Positions 8,794 through 17,188 of a stretch of DNA of 64,000 bases are shown piece by piece. The position numbers were made by a program, and so were the translations under genes. A model generated the notes under the pieces. The model worked only from the letters and a program-made list of their open reading frames with translations, made no database searches and had not been told where the DNA came from. Source of the DNA: Bacillus sp. V2I10 (GTDB lineage Bacteria; Bacillota; Bacilli; Bacillales; Bacillaceae). The stretch lies in the NCBI RefSeq assembly GCF_030817055.1, contig NZ_JAUSYV010000001.1, positions 2,628,001 through 2,692,000 of the forward strand, read 5' to 3'. Position 1 is the first letter of the stretch; each line of letters starts with the position of its first letter.

Positions 8794-9550
8794 TAAGATT
8801 CTTTCAAGTGTAGGGATTGGTGCAGCTAAAGTGGATGCGCGATTAGCTTCTGATAAAATTGTTTTGGGAGAAGAGCTGAAAGGGATCATTCACGTCGAAG
8901 GCGGAAACATCGAGCAGCAGATCGATGAAATCTACCTTTCTCTGCAAACAACTTATTTAAAAGAATCAGATGATAAGAAATATCATCAGACTGCTACCAT
9001 TACAAAGGTGAAAATTAATGAACCATTTGTAATCAAGGCAAATGAAATAAAAGAAATTCCATTTGCTTTTCCATTGCCTGCTGACACACCAATCACCCTT
9101 GGCTCATCAAAGGTTTGGCTAGAAACCGGGCTTGATATTAAAGGAGCAGTTGACCCGAGTGACAAAGACTTTTTAGATGTAGCAGCACCGCCGCTCGTGC
9201 AAACAATTTTCTCCGCACTAAGGGACCTTGGCTTTAACCTGAGAAAAGTAGAAAATGAGGCAGCTCCGTATCATTTGAGGAAAAGGCTTCCTTTCATTCA
9301 GGAATTTGAGTTCTATCCAACCGCAGGTCCATTCCGCGGCAAGCTCGATGAACTGGAAGTCGTCATTTCAAATGTAAGCCATCACGGAGTAGAGCTGCTG
9401 CTTGAAGTAGATCGCCGGGCAAGGGGACTCGGAGGCTTTTTATCTGAGGCCCTCGAAATGGATGAATCCCTGGTAAAAGTTATGATCACTCAGCAAGATC
9501 AGGCATCTATCAGAAGAACACTTGAAAATGTCATACAGCGGTATAGTTAA
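8780..9550 (+). CDS. spo0M: Sporulation-control protein Spo0M
   Basis: The 256-aa protein (start ATG 8780, MSFFNKILSSVGIGAAKVD) matches the Spo0M family: an arrestin-like beta-sandwich domain (about 10-130, including LGEELKGIIHVEGG) and a C-terminal region with VELLLEVDRRARGLGGFL. In B. subtilis Spo0M influences sporulation stage 0 and cell morphology. GGGAGAG lies upstream of the ATG, within the last codons of the kinase gene, so the two overlap by 14 nt. The overlap suggests coupled expression of kinase and Spo0M. A terminator follows. Confidence 0.92.
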   Translation: MSFFNKILSSVGIGAAKVDARLASDKIVLGEELKGIIHVEGGNIEQQIDEIYLSLQTTYLKESDDKKYHQTATITKVKINEPFVIKANEIKEIPFAFPLPADTPITLGSSKVWLETGLDIKGAVDPSDKDFLDVAAPPLVQTIFSALRDLGFNLRKVENEAAPYHLRKRLPFIQEFEFYPTAGPFRGKLDELEVVISNVSHHGVELLLEVDRRARGLGGFLSEALEMDESLVKVMITQQDQASIRRTLENVIQRYS

Positions 9551-9558
9551 TCAAGGTG

Positions 9559-9591
9559 ACAGCAGTGAAGAGTTTATCACTGCTGTTTTTT
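9559..9591 (+). terminator. Terminator of the kinase-spo0M unit
   Basis: The stem ACAGCAGTGA / TCACTGCTGT is followed by T6. Confidence 0.88.
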
Positions 9592-9630
9592 GATGGGAGA
9601 TAACCAATTTAATAGGAGAGGAGAAACAAA

Positions 9631-10092
9631 ATGAAGCAAAAATCACCAAAGCTTCCCCTAACTGACAAGGAGAGGGAACAGCTGAGAAAGGGCAAAATCA
9701 AACTCTTAGAGATAAAAGAGATGAAGGCAAACGAATTAGCTGCTTTAATTGAAGTTCCAAACGAACGTGCCCGGGTATTAATTGGACTTGCTGTCTTTCA
9801 GTCTATTCCGTCAGTGGGCCCAAAGCTTGCCCATAATTTCGCTGTGGATTTTGGCTTTTCTGCTTTAGCGGATATAAAGAACAGGAAAGGAGAAGAGCTC
9901 GTTCATGAACTTGAGAAAAAATACGGTGTATGGATGGATCCTTGTGTAGAAGATGTCATGAGATGTGTCGTCTATCATGCAAATCATCCAGGCAGCGATA
10001 AAAACTGGTGGGATTTTACCGAGGAGCGCAAGAAATACCGTGAAACATTCGGGTATCCTGATGACCGGCCCATTAAGGCGTGGCACGAGTAA
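9631..10092 (+). CDS. Helix-hairpin-helix protein of the Cdd1 (pathogenicity locus) type
   Basis: The 153-aa protein has a helix-hairpin-helix-like segment LAVFQSIPSVGPKLAHNFAV (about residues 51-70). It then has CVEDVMRCVVYHANHPGSDK and NWWDFTEERKKYRETFGYP, typical of the Cdd1 family. Helix-hairpin-helix motifs bind DNA non-specifically, but no enzyme domain is attached and the role is unknown. An N-terminal extension of about 45 charged residues precedes the motif. The ATG at 9631 follows AGGAGAGGAG. Confidence 0.7.
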   Translation: MKQKSPKLPLTDKEREQLRKGKIKLLEIKEMKANELAALIEVPNERARVLIGLAVFQSIPSVGPKLAHNFAVDFGFSALADIKNRKGEELVHELEKKYGVWMDPCVEDVMRCVVYHANHPGSDKNWWDFTEERKKYRETFGYPDDRPIKAWHE

Positions 10093-10283
10093 AGAGCCTA
10101 TTTTAATACTGTATCAACAAGAGTTACAGCAGTAAAAAAATCCTCCATTTTAAGAGAACAGACAAAAAAAGTGCGTCAGGGAACGTATAGTATAGAAAGA
10201 CAGTTTATTTCTGACTTAATGGAAACGATTTGTCATGAACATTACATAGTTTTAACGCACTACAATTTAAGGAGGATGCAGCC

Positions 10284-10571
10284 ATGATCTACGAAATTGA
10301 AATCGGCACAGAAAAAGGAAAATTATCTTTAATCACTCTCGGATTAGAGAAAGAAGACGTCATTAACAGTCTGCAGACAGACCGCTTTTTTATAGGCTAC
10401 ACGCACACAGGCCTTACATTCGGATTAAATGCAAATGAAATCGTGTCATTTGATATTCAAAAAAGAGAAACGGTCTCAAGCATGCTTGCAGCAGCTCTTA
10501 CAGAGGAATTCGGCGGGGAAACAGCTGAAAAGTTTCCTTTTTTGTCTACTGCATTATTAGAAACTGTTTAA
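10284..10571 (+). CDS. Hypothetical 95-aa protein
   Basis: The frame starts MIYEIEIGTEKGKLSLITLG and ends FPFLSTALLETV, with an excellent AAGGAGG upstream of the ATG. It is a small soluble protein of alternating beta and helical character. I do not recognise the family. It sits in a tail-to-head series with another small gene (10670), with about 100 bp between them. The gene is real by ribosome binding site and codon use; function unknown. Confidence 0.6.
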   Translation: MIYEIEIGTEKGKLSLITLGLEKEDVINSLQTDRFFIGYTHTGLTFGLNANEIVSFDIQKRETVSSMLAAALTEEFGGETAEKFPFLSTALLETV

Positions 10572-10669
10572 ACGTATACTGAATACCGCAGATAAATTTC
10601 GGATGGACTATATACATAAAGAGAATCGAAGCGAGCTCCGCGCTTCTTGTGAAAAGGGAAGGGTTGAAA

Positions 10670-10897
10670 GTGGATATGAGTGAGAATCTTTGGACTAGAA
10701 AGTATACAGTACTGGATAAAACGCGGGAACAATTAATCAAGGACCTGGAAATTCAAGCAGCTTATTATCCTTATATAGATGCTGCAAAACAGCGTATTCA
10801 AGATACCGGAAAATATGGACCGGTGCATGATGCAGCAGACCTCTTCCTTCAATATTTAGAGGAAGAATGTAAGTCTATAGAAAATGAAGCCAACTAA
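10670..10897 (+). CDS. Hypothetical small soluble protein
   Basis: A 75-aa frame from GTG 10670 contains SENLWTRKYTVLDKTREQLI and a helical C-terminus FLQYLEEECKSIENEAN. GGGAAGGG lies 5-10 nt upstream of the GTG; an ATG two codons later (10676) and a GTG at 10649 are alternative starts. The family is not recognised. A terminator follows within 15 nt. Confidence 0.55.
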   Translation: MDMSENLWTRKYTVLDKTREQLIKDLEIQAAYYPYIDAAKQRIQDTGKYGPVHDAADLFLQYLEEECKSIENEAN

Positions 10898-10909
10898 ATA
10901 TTCAAGCTG

Positions 10910-10938
10910 AAGGCGTTTCTATAAAGAAACGTCTTTTT
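10910..10938 (+). terminator. Terminator after the 75-aa gene
   Basis: The stem AAGGCGTTTCT / AGAAACGTCTT has an ATAA loop and a T-run. Confidence 0.75.
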
Positions 10939-10940
10939 AC

Positions 10941-10993
10941 GAAAAAAAGCTCAAAACAAAACGCTGTCTATGTATACAGAACATAAACAGCGT
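10941..10993 (-). terminator. Minus-strand hairpin terminator
   Basis: An outer stem ACGCTGT / ACAGCGT encloses an inner stem TATGT / ACATA. On the minus strand it is followed by TTTTGTTTTGAGCTTTTTTT. No minus-strand protein gene precedes it. It may therefore end an RNA from the repeat pair at 11121-11355. Confidence 0.6.
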
Positions 10994-11120
10994 CTTATCT
11001 TGAATCAAACATATTCACTTTTTTGTTCTTTCCTTTCTTACTAATAACCATTCGTTGCTTTGAATCAATTGATTGCTTTCAATTAATGTCTTGCACGGAT
11101 TCGATCAGTTTATTCTTTTG

Positions 11121-11235
11121 CTTTGATTTCCCGCATGCCCACATGCTGCGAAAATAGTTTTCACGGGCTATTTTCATCTGCATCATGATCTTAGCATGCT
11201 TCGCTCACCGTCGTCATTGGAATCATCCCCTTAGT
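11121..11235 (-). repeat. Unit 1 of a 120-nt tandem pair, candidate structured RNA
   Basis: Unit 1 shares with unit 2, at a fixed offset of 120 nt, the blocks CCGCAT, TTTTCACGGGCT and ACCGTCGTCATTGGAATCA. It contains a hairpin at 11150-11157/11168-11175 (GAAAATAG / CTATTTTC) around the loop TTTTCACGGG. On the minus strand AAGGGG precedes ATGACGACGGTGAGCGAAGC, a frame of eight codons (MTTVSEAC) at 11191-11217. Strand choice rests on the micro-ORF and the minus-strand terminator. Confidence 0.6.
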
Positions 11236-11240
11236 CAGAT

Positions 11241-11355
11241 TCACGTTTCCCCGCATATCCACACATCTCAAAATCAGTTTTCACGGGCTGATTTTTTACT
11301 GGATGTGATTCTGATATGCTTCGCTTACCGTCGTCATTGGAATCACGCCTTCCTA
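11241..11355 (-). repeat. Unit 2 of the 120-nt tandem pair, candidate structured RNA
   Basis: Unit 2 has the same loop TTTTCACGGG with stem AAAATCAG / CTGATTTT at 11270-11277/11288-11295. Relative to unit 1, three base pairs changed on both sides. On the minus strand AGGAAGG precedes ATGACGACGGTAAGCGAAGC, giving a 13-codon frame (MTTVSEAYQNHIQ) at 11296-11337. The rest of the 10994-11587 gap shows no protein gene. Confidence 0.6.
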
Positions 11356-11587
11356 TGAGTGAGTAAATTCATCTTAACAAAATCTTAACAATAATTAAAC
11401 ATTCAGAATAATCTGTATATAGGCAAATAAAGCGTTTACAACTTGTAAATCTCTCAAATTCTCTGTTTTTCTTAGTTTCTCATTGAATTTCGTTTTTTTA
11501 TTTTTCAGCGGTGCTTAAATATTCATTGCTAATACGTACAAGGGTTGATAAAATTAATTTAAAATTCAGAAAAAACGGAGGTTTTCC

Positions 11588-12620
11588 ATGCCGACAGAAG
11601 CTGAAGTACGTCCTTTTACAGAAAGTGATATTGGAAAAACAGCTTTATCTGAAAGCTTTAAAATTGATCTTCGCACCTATACAGAGGAAGAAAAAGGCGA
11701 GCTTTTTGCAACAAATCTGGTTCGGGACTGGTCGATGCTGACGTGGAAGGATGTTAGAAAACCTTACGAAGTCAAAACATTTGCAAAAGATCGAAAGGAC
11801 TGGGAAAAAGAAAATCAAAAGTCCATGCCTGTTCATACATCATGGCAGTATTTTAATAAATCCTTCCATGAATGGAGATGTACCGGAAGAAATGAATGCA
11901 TTTAATGATGAACTGAAGAAATATTTTGCTGCATTCCGTCCGGCTGAGGTTAAAGATGTTCTAGGCAGATCAATGAAGCTCAGGCTTTGGAATTATATTC
12001 ACCGAATTGAAGATGGCATCTGGGATCCGCGGGGGAAAAGAGCACTGTTTGAAGGGCTGCATGTTTCAAAGCCTAGAATTCTATTTTTAGGGGCTGCCGA
12101 AGGCTATGAAGCGATGCAGCTTGCTGCCATGTATCCAGGCGGTGAAATTGTCATGGTGGACTATGATCCGTTTTGCCGAGACGGCCGTTTTGCCGAATTT
12201 CCTGAGCATTATCCTTTTTTAGGTGAAAACCCTGTGACTGGCGCACCCAAAGTGTGGTATAAGAACGATTTTAACATCACTTACCTTGTCGAAGATATTC
12301 GAAATCTTCCATTTGGAAAAGAGTTTGACATCGTCATAAGCGTTGGCATGATTGAACATTTTCCTGATGACCAAAAACCTGAGTCCATTGATTGGCACAG
12401 AAAGTTTTTAAAAGATGGGGGATATGCGATCTTAACTACCCCGAGGGCTCAGTTGAAATCTAAATTATATTATCAGATCATGGCTGATGTCATGAATCAT
12501 ACTTACAGGGAATTAATGACCATTCAGCAAATGGGAATGTACATTTATGAAAACGGTTTCGATATTTTAAGGCACGGTTTTATTAAAGTTCATAACGGAA
12601 TTATTGCCAGACCTCGTTAA
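11588..12620 (+). pseudogene. Class I SAM-dependent methyltransferase, frameshifted
   Basis: The first frame (11588-11905) gives MPTEAEVRPFTESDIGKTAL to HTSWQYFNKSFH; the second continues MNGDVPEEMNAFNDELKKYF to the end at 12620. Together they make a methyltransferase of about 344 aa with a SAM-binding motif ILFLGAAEGYEAMQLAAMYP and an acidic end of strand 2 (IVMVDYDPF), then VISVGMIEHFPDD. The shift lies near 11855-11880 (one extra base, or two missing). Substrate is unknown. GGAGG lies upstream of the ATG. It could be a real mutation or a sequence error. Confidence 0.75.
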
Positions 12621-12765
12621 AAAAAGGAGGAATATAAAATGCTATTCTTTTCGCTATTTGAAAATGACCAGCCAACCATTCTTTCCTAAAGAAGGAAAAG
12701 GATGAATTCCAGCCCTGTCTTTAGGATATGGAAAGTAAAATCCTAACTGGATGGAGGCGTCATCA

Positions 12766-13647
12766 ATGAAAAAATCATGGGCAGGAGCGGTCTGTTTATC
12801 ACTTGCCGCAGGCATATGGGGCGGAATGTATGTGGTCAGCAAATACGTGCTTGAGTACATTCCCCCTTTTACATTAGTCTGGCTGCGTTTCATTATTGCG
12901 TTTGCCGTTTTATTCACTCTGCTGAAAATTTCTCAAAAAGGCATGAAGCCTAAATATTCAAAACAGGATTATATTCTCTTTGCATGGATCGGATTCATTG
13001 GCTATTTCGTTTCCATACTATGTCAGTTCATCGGCACAAAATTGTCTGATGCTCATACTGGAGCACTGCTCACATCAGCCACTCCTGCCTTTGTCGTTCT
13101 GTTTGCAGGTGTTATTCTTAAGGAAAAGATTACGCCAAGAAAACTGATCTCTGTTCTTTTGGCGACAATTGGGGTCATCATCGTCATTGGGTACAAGCAA
13201 AACATGGAATACAGCGGGAGCCTTTTTTTAGTACTGGCTGCAGTAACGTGGGCCTTGCTTTCTGTATTTGTCAAAATCGCATCTAAAAGATTTTCATCTT
13301 TAACAATCACAACTTATGCGATTTCTTTTGCCGTTATATTTACAAGTCCATTTGCTGTTTGGGAATGGAATGTGAATGCTATTACTGACATTAGTCCTTT
13401 GGTAATTACAGGGATTCTTTATTTAGGAATTATATCAACAGCAGGTGCTTTTTTTCTATGGAACAAAGGGATGGAATTAATGGAAGCTGGAGCAGGTTCC
13501 CTATTCTTCTTTTTCCAGCCATTGACGGGGGCATTTTTAGGATGGCTGCTTTTGAACGAAGGACTGAGTCCGTCTTTTTTTCTGGGAGGAGCTTGTATAA
13601 TTGCAGGTGTTATTCTTGTTTCAGTAAAAAACCGGGTGACTGATTGA
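12766..13647 (+). CDS. EamA/DMT family transporter
   Basis: The 293-aa protein has ten predicted membrane segments in two EamA repeats (about 1-140 and 150-290). The first begins AAGIWGGMYVVSKYVLEYIP and the second ITTYAISFAVIF. Drug/metabolite transporters of this family usually export small metabolites; substrate is unknown. I chose the ATG at 12766, 14 nt after GATGGAGGCG; an ATG five codons earlier lies in that site. A terminator follows. Confidence 0.85.
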   Translation: MKKSWAGAVCLSLAAGIWGGMYVVSKYVLEYIPPFTLVWLRFIIAFAVLFTLLKISQKGMKPKYSKQDYILFAWIGFIGYFVSILCQFIGTKLSDAHTGALLTSATPAFVVLFAGVILKEKITPRKLISVLLATIGVIIVIGYKQNMEYSGSLFLVLAAVTWALLSVFVKIASKRFSSLTITTYAISFAVIFTSPFAVWEWNVNAITDISPLVITGILYLGIISTAGAFFLWNKGMELMEAGAGSLFFFFQPLTGAFLGWLLLNEGLSPSFFLGGACIIAGVILVSVKNRVTD

Positions 13648-13667
13648 AAAATAAGTGGAATACTTTG

Positions 13668-13694
13668 AAAAGGCTGTGACATCAGCCTTTTTTT
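13668..13694 (+). terminator. Terminator of the EamA gene
   Basis: The stem AAAGGCTG / CAGCCTTT is followed by T residues. Confidence 0.82.
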
Positions 13695-13812
13695 AGTGCC
13701 CATTTTAAAGCAACATCTCAGAAATGTATTTATTCTGAAAATAAGGCGTGACCTTTTCTTTTGCAGCACCCATCTATAAAATAAGAGATGAGTTGTAAAT
13801 CTGCCTTAAGGT

Positions 13813-14685
13813 GTGATTCTTATTTTCTTTCTTTTTGCCGCAATAGGTCTTCTGATTGGCATTTTATCCGGATTTTTCGGTGTTGGCGGCGGTTTTATAT
13901 TAACCCCTGTCTTGCTGCTGATGAATACAGAGCCAATTACTGCAATAACGATCAGTTTATTATATACAATCGGAACATCGGTTTCGGGGATGGTTGCTCA
14001 TCTGAAATTGAAAAACCTGAGATGGAAAGAAGCTATAATTATAGGTCTAAGCGGAGTGGCAGCAACTCAGGCAGCCAATCCTTTTGTCTATTACTTAAAT
14101 AATAATGGATATGATGAAACCATCATTCCCGTCACTTATATTCTCCTTTTGAGTTATTTTGCCTGGAGCTTGCTGTTCAGAAAGAAAAAGAAGAGCAATG
14201 GGGTAAAACCTATTAAAAAATGGGCGATAGTCTTTTTAGTGCTTACGGGAGGAATTGGTGGATTTATCTCAACTATGCTTGGTGTCGGCGGAGGGTTTAT
14301 CATCGTGCCGCTCTTAATTTCGTTATCCGGTTTTTATCCTAAAGACGCAATCGGGACAAGTCTTCTCAGTGTTTTATTTATTGTCAGCAGTGGCTTTATC
14401 ACTTATTTTATAAAATCTCCCATAGATTTATCGATAGGCGCTTTTTTGATAGCGGGAGGCCTTGCAGGTGCTCAGGCCGGAGCTTATATGACAGCCAAAT
14501 ACGAACATGCAGAGATGAAATTGCTTCTTGGCATGCTGTATTGTTTCACAGCAATGAGCGTAGGCATGAAATTGATTGGCTTTGAAGTTTTGGGCATGAT
14601 TATTCTGTTTTTATTTTTAGGTTTACTTTACATGAAAATGGCAGCGTCCTTTATAACCCGCCGAAATAAAATCCGTTCCTATTGA
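13813..14685 (+). CDS. TauE/SafE family anion exporter
   Basis: The 290-aa protein has about eight membrane segments and the two glycine-rich repeats of the family, SGFFGVGGGFILTPVLLL near residue 21 and STMLGVGGGFIIVPLLIS near residue 158. TauE/SafE proteins are proposed sulfite or organosulfonate exporters; no sulfur genes are adjacent, so the substrate stays open. Start GTG at 13813; the upstream AAGG is a weak ribosome binding site. Confidence 0.85.
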   Translation: MILIFFLFAAIGLLIGILSGFFGVGGGFILTPVLLLMNTEPITAITISLLYTIGTSVSGMVAHLKLKNLRWKEAIIIGLSGVAATQAANPFVYYLNNNGYDETIIPVTYILLLSYFAWSLLFRKKKKSNGVKPIKKWAIVFLVLTGGIGGFISTMLGVGGGFIIVPLLISLSGFYPKDAIGTSLLSVLFIVSSGFITYFIKSPIDLSIGAFLIAGGLAGAQAGAYMTAKYEHAEMKLLLGMLYCFTAMSVGMKLIGFEVLGMIILFLFLGLLYMKMAASFITRRNKIRSY

Positions 14686-14710
14686 GCGGCTTGTTTTATA
14701 TAAAAGCCAA

Positions 14711-14765
14711 ACCGAGAACGTCCGTATTTCGCCTGAACTGCGAAATACGGACATTCTCTGTTTTC
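14711..14765. terminator. Strong bidirectional terminator
   Basis: A stem of about 19 bp (GAGAACGTCCGTATTTCGC with one mismatch) has a 7-nt loop. It lies between the TauE gene and the convergent phosphodiesterase relic. Confidence 0.88.
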
Positions 14766-15524
14766 TAATCAAACCTTTTCCCCACCACAACCCCATCAAC
14801 AGCTAGTCTTTTTACATTTTTATAATCATATTTATTGTGTATGCCCCAAATATAGAGAGTCAGCTTCGCCCGTTTGGCCTGCTGATAAAAATAATAATTC
14901 AGGCACCGTTTGTGCAGGGTGATAAAATCAATTTTTGCTCCCAGCTCATTTAGCTGATGATAGGGGATATGAGAAGAGATAACAAGTCCTTTTTTAATTT
15001 GAGGCAGGAATGCATTCAGAAGCATAATGCTCTTAAGCTCAGTTGATTGGATGGAGAGCATAGAAAACTCATTAGGAGAGTAATCGTCCAATATTTTATC
15101 TTAAAGGACTTTTTCGATGCCTGGATAAATAGAGGGGCATTTTAAATCAATGAGCAGATGATAGCGATCATTATATTTCATAAAAACTTCATCTAACGTA
15201 GGAATTTTTTCGCCTGCGAATGATTCTTCATACCATTCACCGACATCGAGATTTTTCAGCTCCTTTAATGTCAGATCTGAAACTTTTTTATCAAGGCCTG
15301 CGGTTCTTTTCAGGGTAATGTCATGAATGACAACCAAATGTTTATCCTTGCTCATTTGAACATCAAGCTCAATCATATTGAATCCATCACGTATTTTCAT
15401 GAGCGAGAGAGGATAGTCCGCGGTGTGCAATAAAAAGCTCTTCATCATAGGATGGCGAATCTGCCGCCAGCACATAATGCGCAAGGAAGGAAAGCAAAAA
15501 TACAATGACCACCAGATATTTCAG
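14765..15524 (-). pseudogene. Glycerophosphodiester phosphodiesterase (GDPD), decayed
   Basis: Minus-strand fragments match a secreted GDPD. A signal-like stretch (LKYLVVIVFLLSFLAHYVLA) precedes LFIAHRGLSSLAHENT, the catalytic HRG..ENT motif. After a frameshift and loss of about ten residues the frame resumes at GFNMIELDVQMSKDKHLVVI HD. An in-frame TAA follows GIEKVL at about 15100, then SPNEFSMLSIQ to VDGVVVGKRFD completes the domain. The presumptive start codon reads CTG. Three or four independent lesions make this a true pseudogene. Intact enzymes hydrolyse glycerophosphodiesters to glycerol-3-phosphate. Confidence 0.88.
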
Positions 15525-15662
15525 TTAAATCATCCTTTCTGACTGAATCAGAGTCTTATGTCCTATAATATGCCAATGATGGACAAAGCGTTTATGTGAA
15601 TGTTTCTCCTTTAGTTTTGAAAAAATAAAAGGGTGACAAATTTTAGAGAAGGAGGAACAAGT

Positions 15663-15806
15663 ATGGCACATAAACATCAAAATAGTGCAGAGCAGAAAGC
15701 GAAAAAACAGCCTGCAAAGCATCAGGAAGAGTTTTCAAGCGAGATCGCTCATAAAGCAAAGCCGGCTCCTGGGCACAAAGAGCAAAAAAAACATAAAAAA
15801 ATATAA
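15663..15806 (+). CDS. Small hydrophilic Lys/His/Gln-rich protein
   Basis: A 47-aa frame (MAHKHQNSAEQKAKKQPAKH ... APGHKEQKKHKKI) is preceded by AGAAGGAGG. The product is highly charged and probably disordered, like many minor spore or stress proteins. It ends 25 nt before yodM and is probably co-transcribed. No family was recognised. Confidence 0.6.
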   Translation: MAHKHQNSAEQKAKKQPAKHQEEFSSEIAHKAKPAPGHKEQKKHKKI

Positions 15807-15831
15807 AGATGGCAGCGGGGGAGGAGTTTCA

Positions 15832-16452
15832 ATGAAAAAAATAGCTCTTTTTCTTTTTCTTTTTATCTTTCTGGCTGTACTTTATCAAATGGAAGGTATT
15901 CAGCAGATGGATAATGCAGTTGTAAAAGGTGCAGAGGATTTTCGGACTGAGCCTTTTAATTTCTTTTTTCTCACAGTCAGTGATATTGGGTCAATCAAAG
16001 TGGAATTTCCCATTATGATCTTCGCATCTATTGTTCTTTTGTTTTTTAGAAAGTTTTTGCCTGTCATATTTTTGTGGGGAACTTTCTATTCCATTCGCTT
16101 TATCAATGATGAGCTAAAGGATTTATTTCATAGGGAAAGACCGTCCTTTGATGCAGTTATCCATGCAGCGCATTACAGTTTTCCAAGCGGACATGCAATG
16201 AATTCAACTGCTTTTTATGGATTTCTTTGTTATTTGGTGCTTTCGTTCACATCATCAAAGCAAAGAAGCAGAAAATGGTGGATCGGAATCACGGTTATTT
16301 TGATAGGCTTAATCGGCATGAGCAGAATCTATCTGGGCGTGCATTACTTAGTAGATGTTCTGGCCGGATTTTCAGCTGGTATGGTCTGGCTGCTCGTCAT
16401 TATAAAAGTATACGAAATGATAAAATCGACAAAACTAGACTATCTTAAATGA
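15832..16452 (+). CDS. yodM: PAP2-family membrane phosphatase YodM
   Basis: The 206-aa membrane protein carries the three phosphatase motifs of the PAP2 superfamily: KDLFHRERP (C1), YSFPSGHAM (C2) and SRIYLGVHYLVDV (C3), with the catalytic histidines at PSGH and in C3. Such enzymes dephosphorylate phosphatidylglycerol phosphate or undecaprenyl pyrophosphate on the outer membrane face. Position between yodN and yodL matches B. subtilis yodM. Start ATG 15832 follows GGGGGAGGAG; a longer frame reaches into the upstream gene but lacks a site. Confidence 0.9.
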   Translation: MKKIALFLFLFIFLAVLYQMEGIQQMDNAVVKGAEDFRTEPFNFFFLTVSDIGSIKVEFPIMIFASIVLLFFRKFLPVIFLWGTFYSIRFINDELKDLFHRERPSFDAVIHAAHYSFPSGHAMNSTAFYGFLCYLVLSFTSSKQRSRKWWIGITVILIGLIGMSRIYLGVHYLVDVLAGFSAGMVWLLVIIKVYEMIKSTKLDYLK

Positions 16453-16512
16453 AGGAAATTTGCCTTTTGCCCTCTAATACATAATGTATCGACTTGAAGG
16501 GGGAATCGTAAA

Positions 16513-16827
16513 ATGGGGTTAAGTCTTTTTACGGTAAAAAAGAGGTGCCAGAATTACGACATCACCATCTTCCAAACACCTAAATTTGGTGAAGAAAAAG
16601 GCTATGAACAAGTATACCGTCTGAATATAAAGGCTTCAGGACATAGTGAAGCTCTTCAACATGTTTTTTGTATGTTTAACGTTTCTGACCGAGTGCCGAA
16701 TGATTATGAGGCAAGGTTTATATCAACTGGAGATATTCTTTTAATTGACGAAGTAAAACGCGGACAAACATACTACAAGCTGTTATCCGGCGGCTGGACA
16801 AAGATTAACAGGGTTCATGTAAGATAA
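16513..16827 (+). CDS. yodL: YodL family protein
   Basis: The 104-aa protein fits YodL: QNYDITIFQTPKFGEEKGYE, RLNIKASGHSEALQHVFCMF NV, then LLSGGWTKINR at the end. In B. subtilis YodL affects cell shape, with suppressors in mreB and mbl. The order yodM-yodL-deoD is conserved. AAGGGGG lies upstream of the ATG. Confidence 0.85.
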   Translation: MGLSLFTVKKRCQNYDITIFQTPKFGEEKGYEQVYRLNIKASGHSEALQHVFCMFNVSDRVPNDYEARFISTGDILLIDEVKRGQTYYKLLSGGWTKINRVHVR

Positions 16828-16830
16828 AGA

Positions 16831-16857
16831 AAGGCAGCGATCTGACATCGCTGCCTT
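16831..16857. terminator. Bidirectional terminator after yodL
   Basis: The stem AAGGCAGCGAT / ATCGCTGCCTT has a 5-nt loop. It is shared with the convergent 47-aa gene. Confidence 0.75.
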
Positions 16858-16864
16858 ACTAATT

Positions 16865-17008
16865 TTATAAGTTATGACCAGGCCCATTTTTTCGTTTGGC
16901 TGAAGTTTCTTCTTTGCCGTGAGCATTTTCTTCTGCTTCAATTGCTTCAGGCGGTATATGGTTATTCTTTTTTTGCCCATTGATGCGATTACGGTGTTTT
17001 TTGCCCAA
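16865..17008 (-). CDS. Small hydrophilic protein, possibly spore-associated
   Basis: A 47-aa minus-strand frame starts at TTG 17008 (MGKKHRNRINGQKKNNHIPP) and ends SAKRKNGPGHNL, with AAGGAGGGG five nt upstream. Composition (K, N, E, G, H; no hydrophobic core) resembles minor small acid-soluble spore proteins, but I cannot assign it to a named SASP. It converges on yodL at a shared terminator. Confidence 0.65.
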   Translation of the reverse strand: MGKKHRNRINGQKKNNHIPPEAIEAEENAHGKEETSAKRKNGPGHNL

Positions 17009-17188
17009 AAGTAACCCCTCCTTGTCCTCTATATTTTTTACAAACTAATCGGTTTTCACTACAGTAAATAATTTTCATGTATAAGATGCTGGTTAAATCG
17101 GAAAATGTAGAAGGAGAAAAGATTTTGAGTGCTGATTATGGTATATTGAAAAAGCACCTTTTTATACATATAACTGGAGGTATGAACG

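Noticed and set aside
12639..12692. 16-codon frame with a strong AAAGGAGG site (MLFFSLFEND...)
   Set aside because: It stops almost at once and its neighbouring frames look like scrambled remains; too short to support as a gene.
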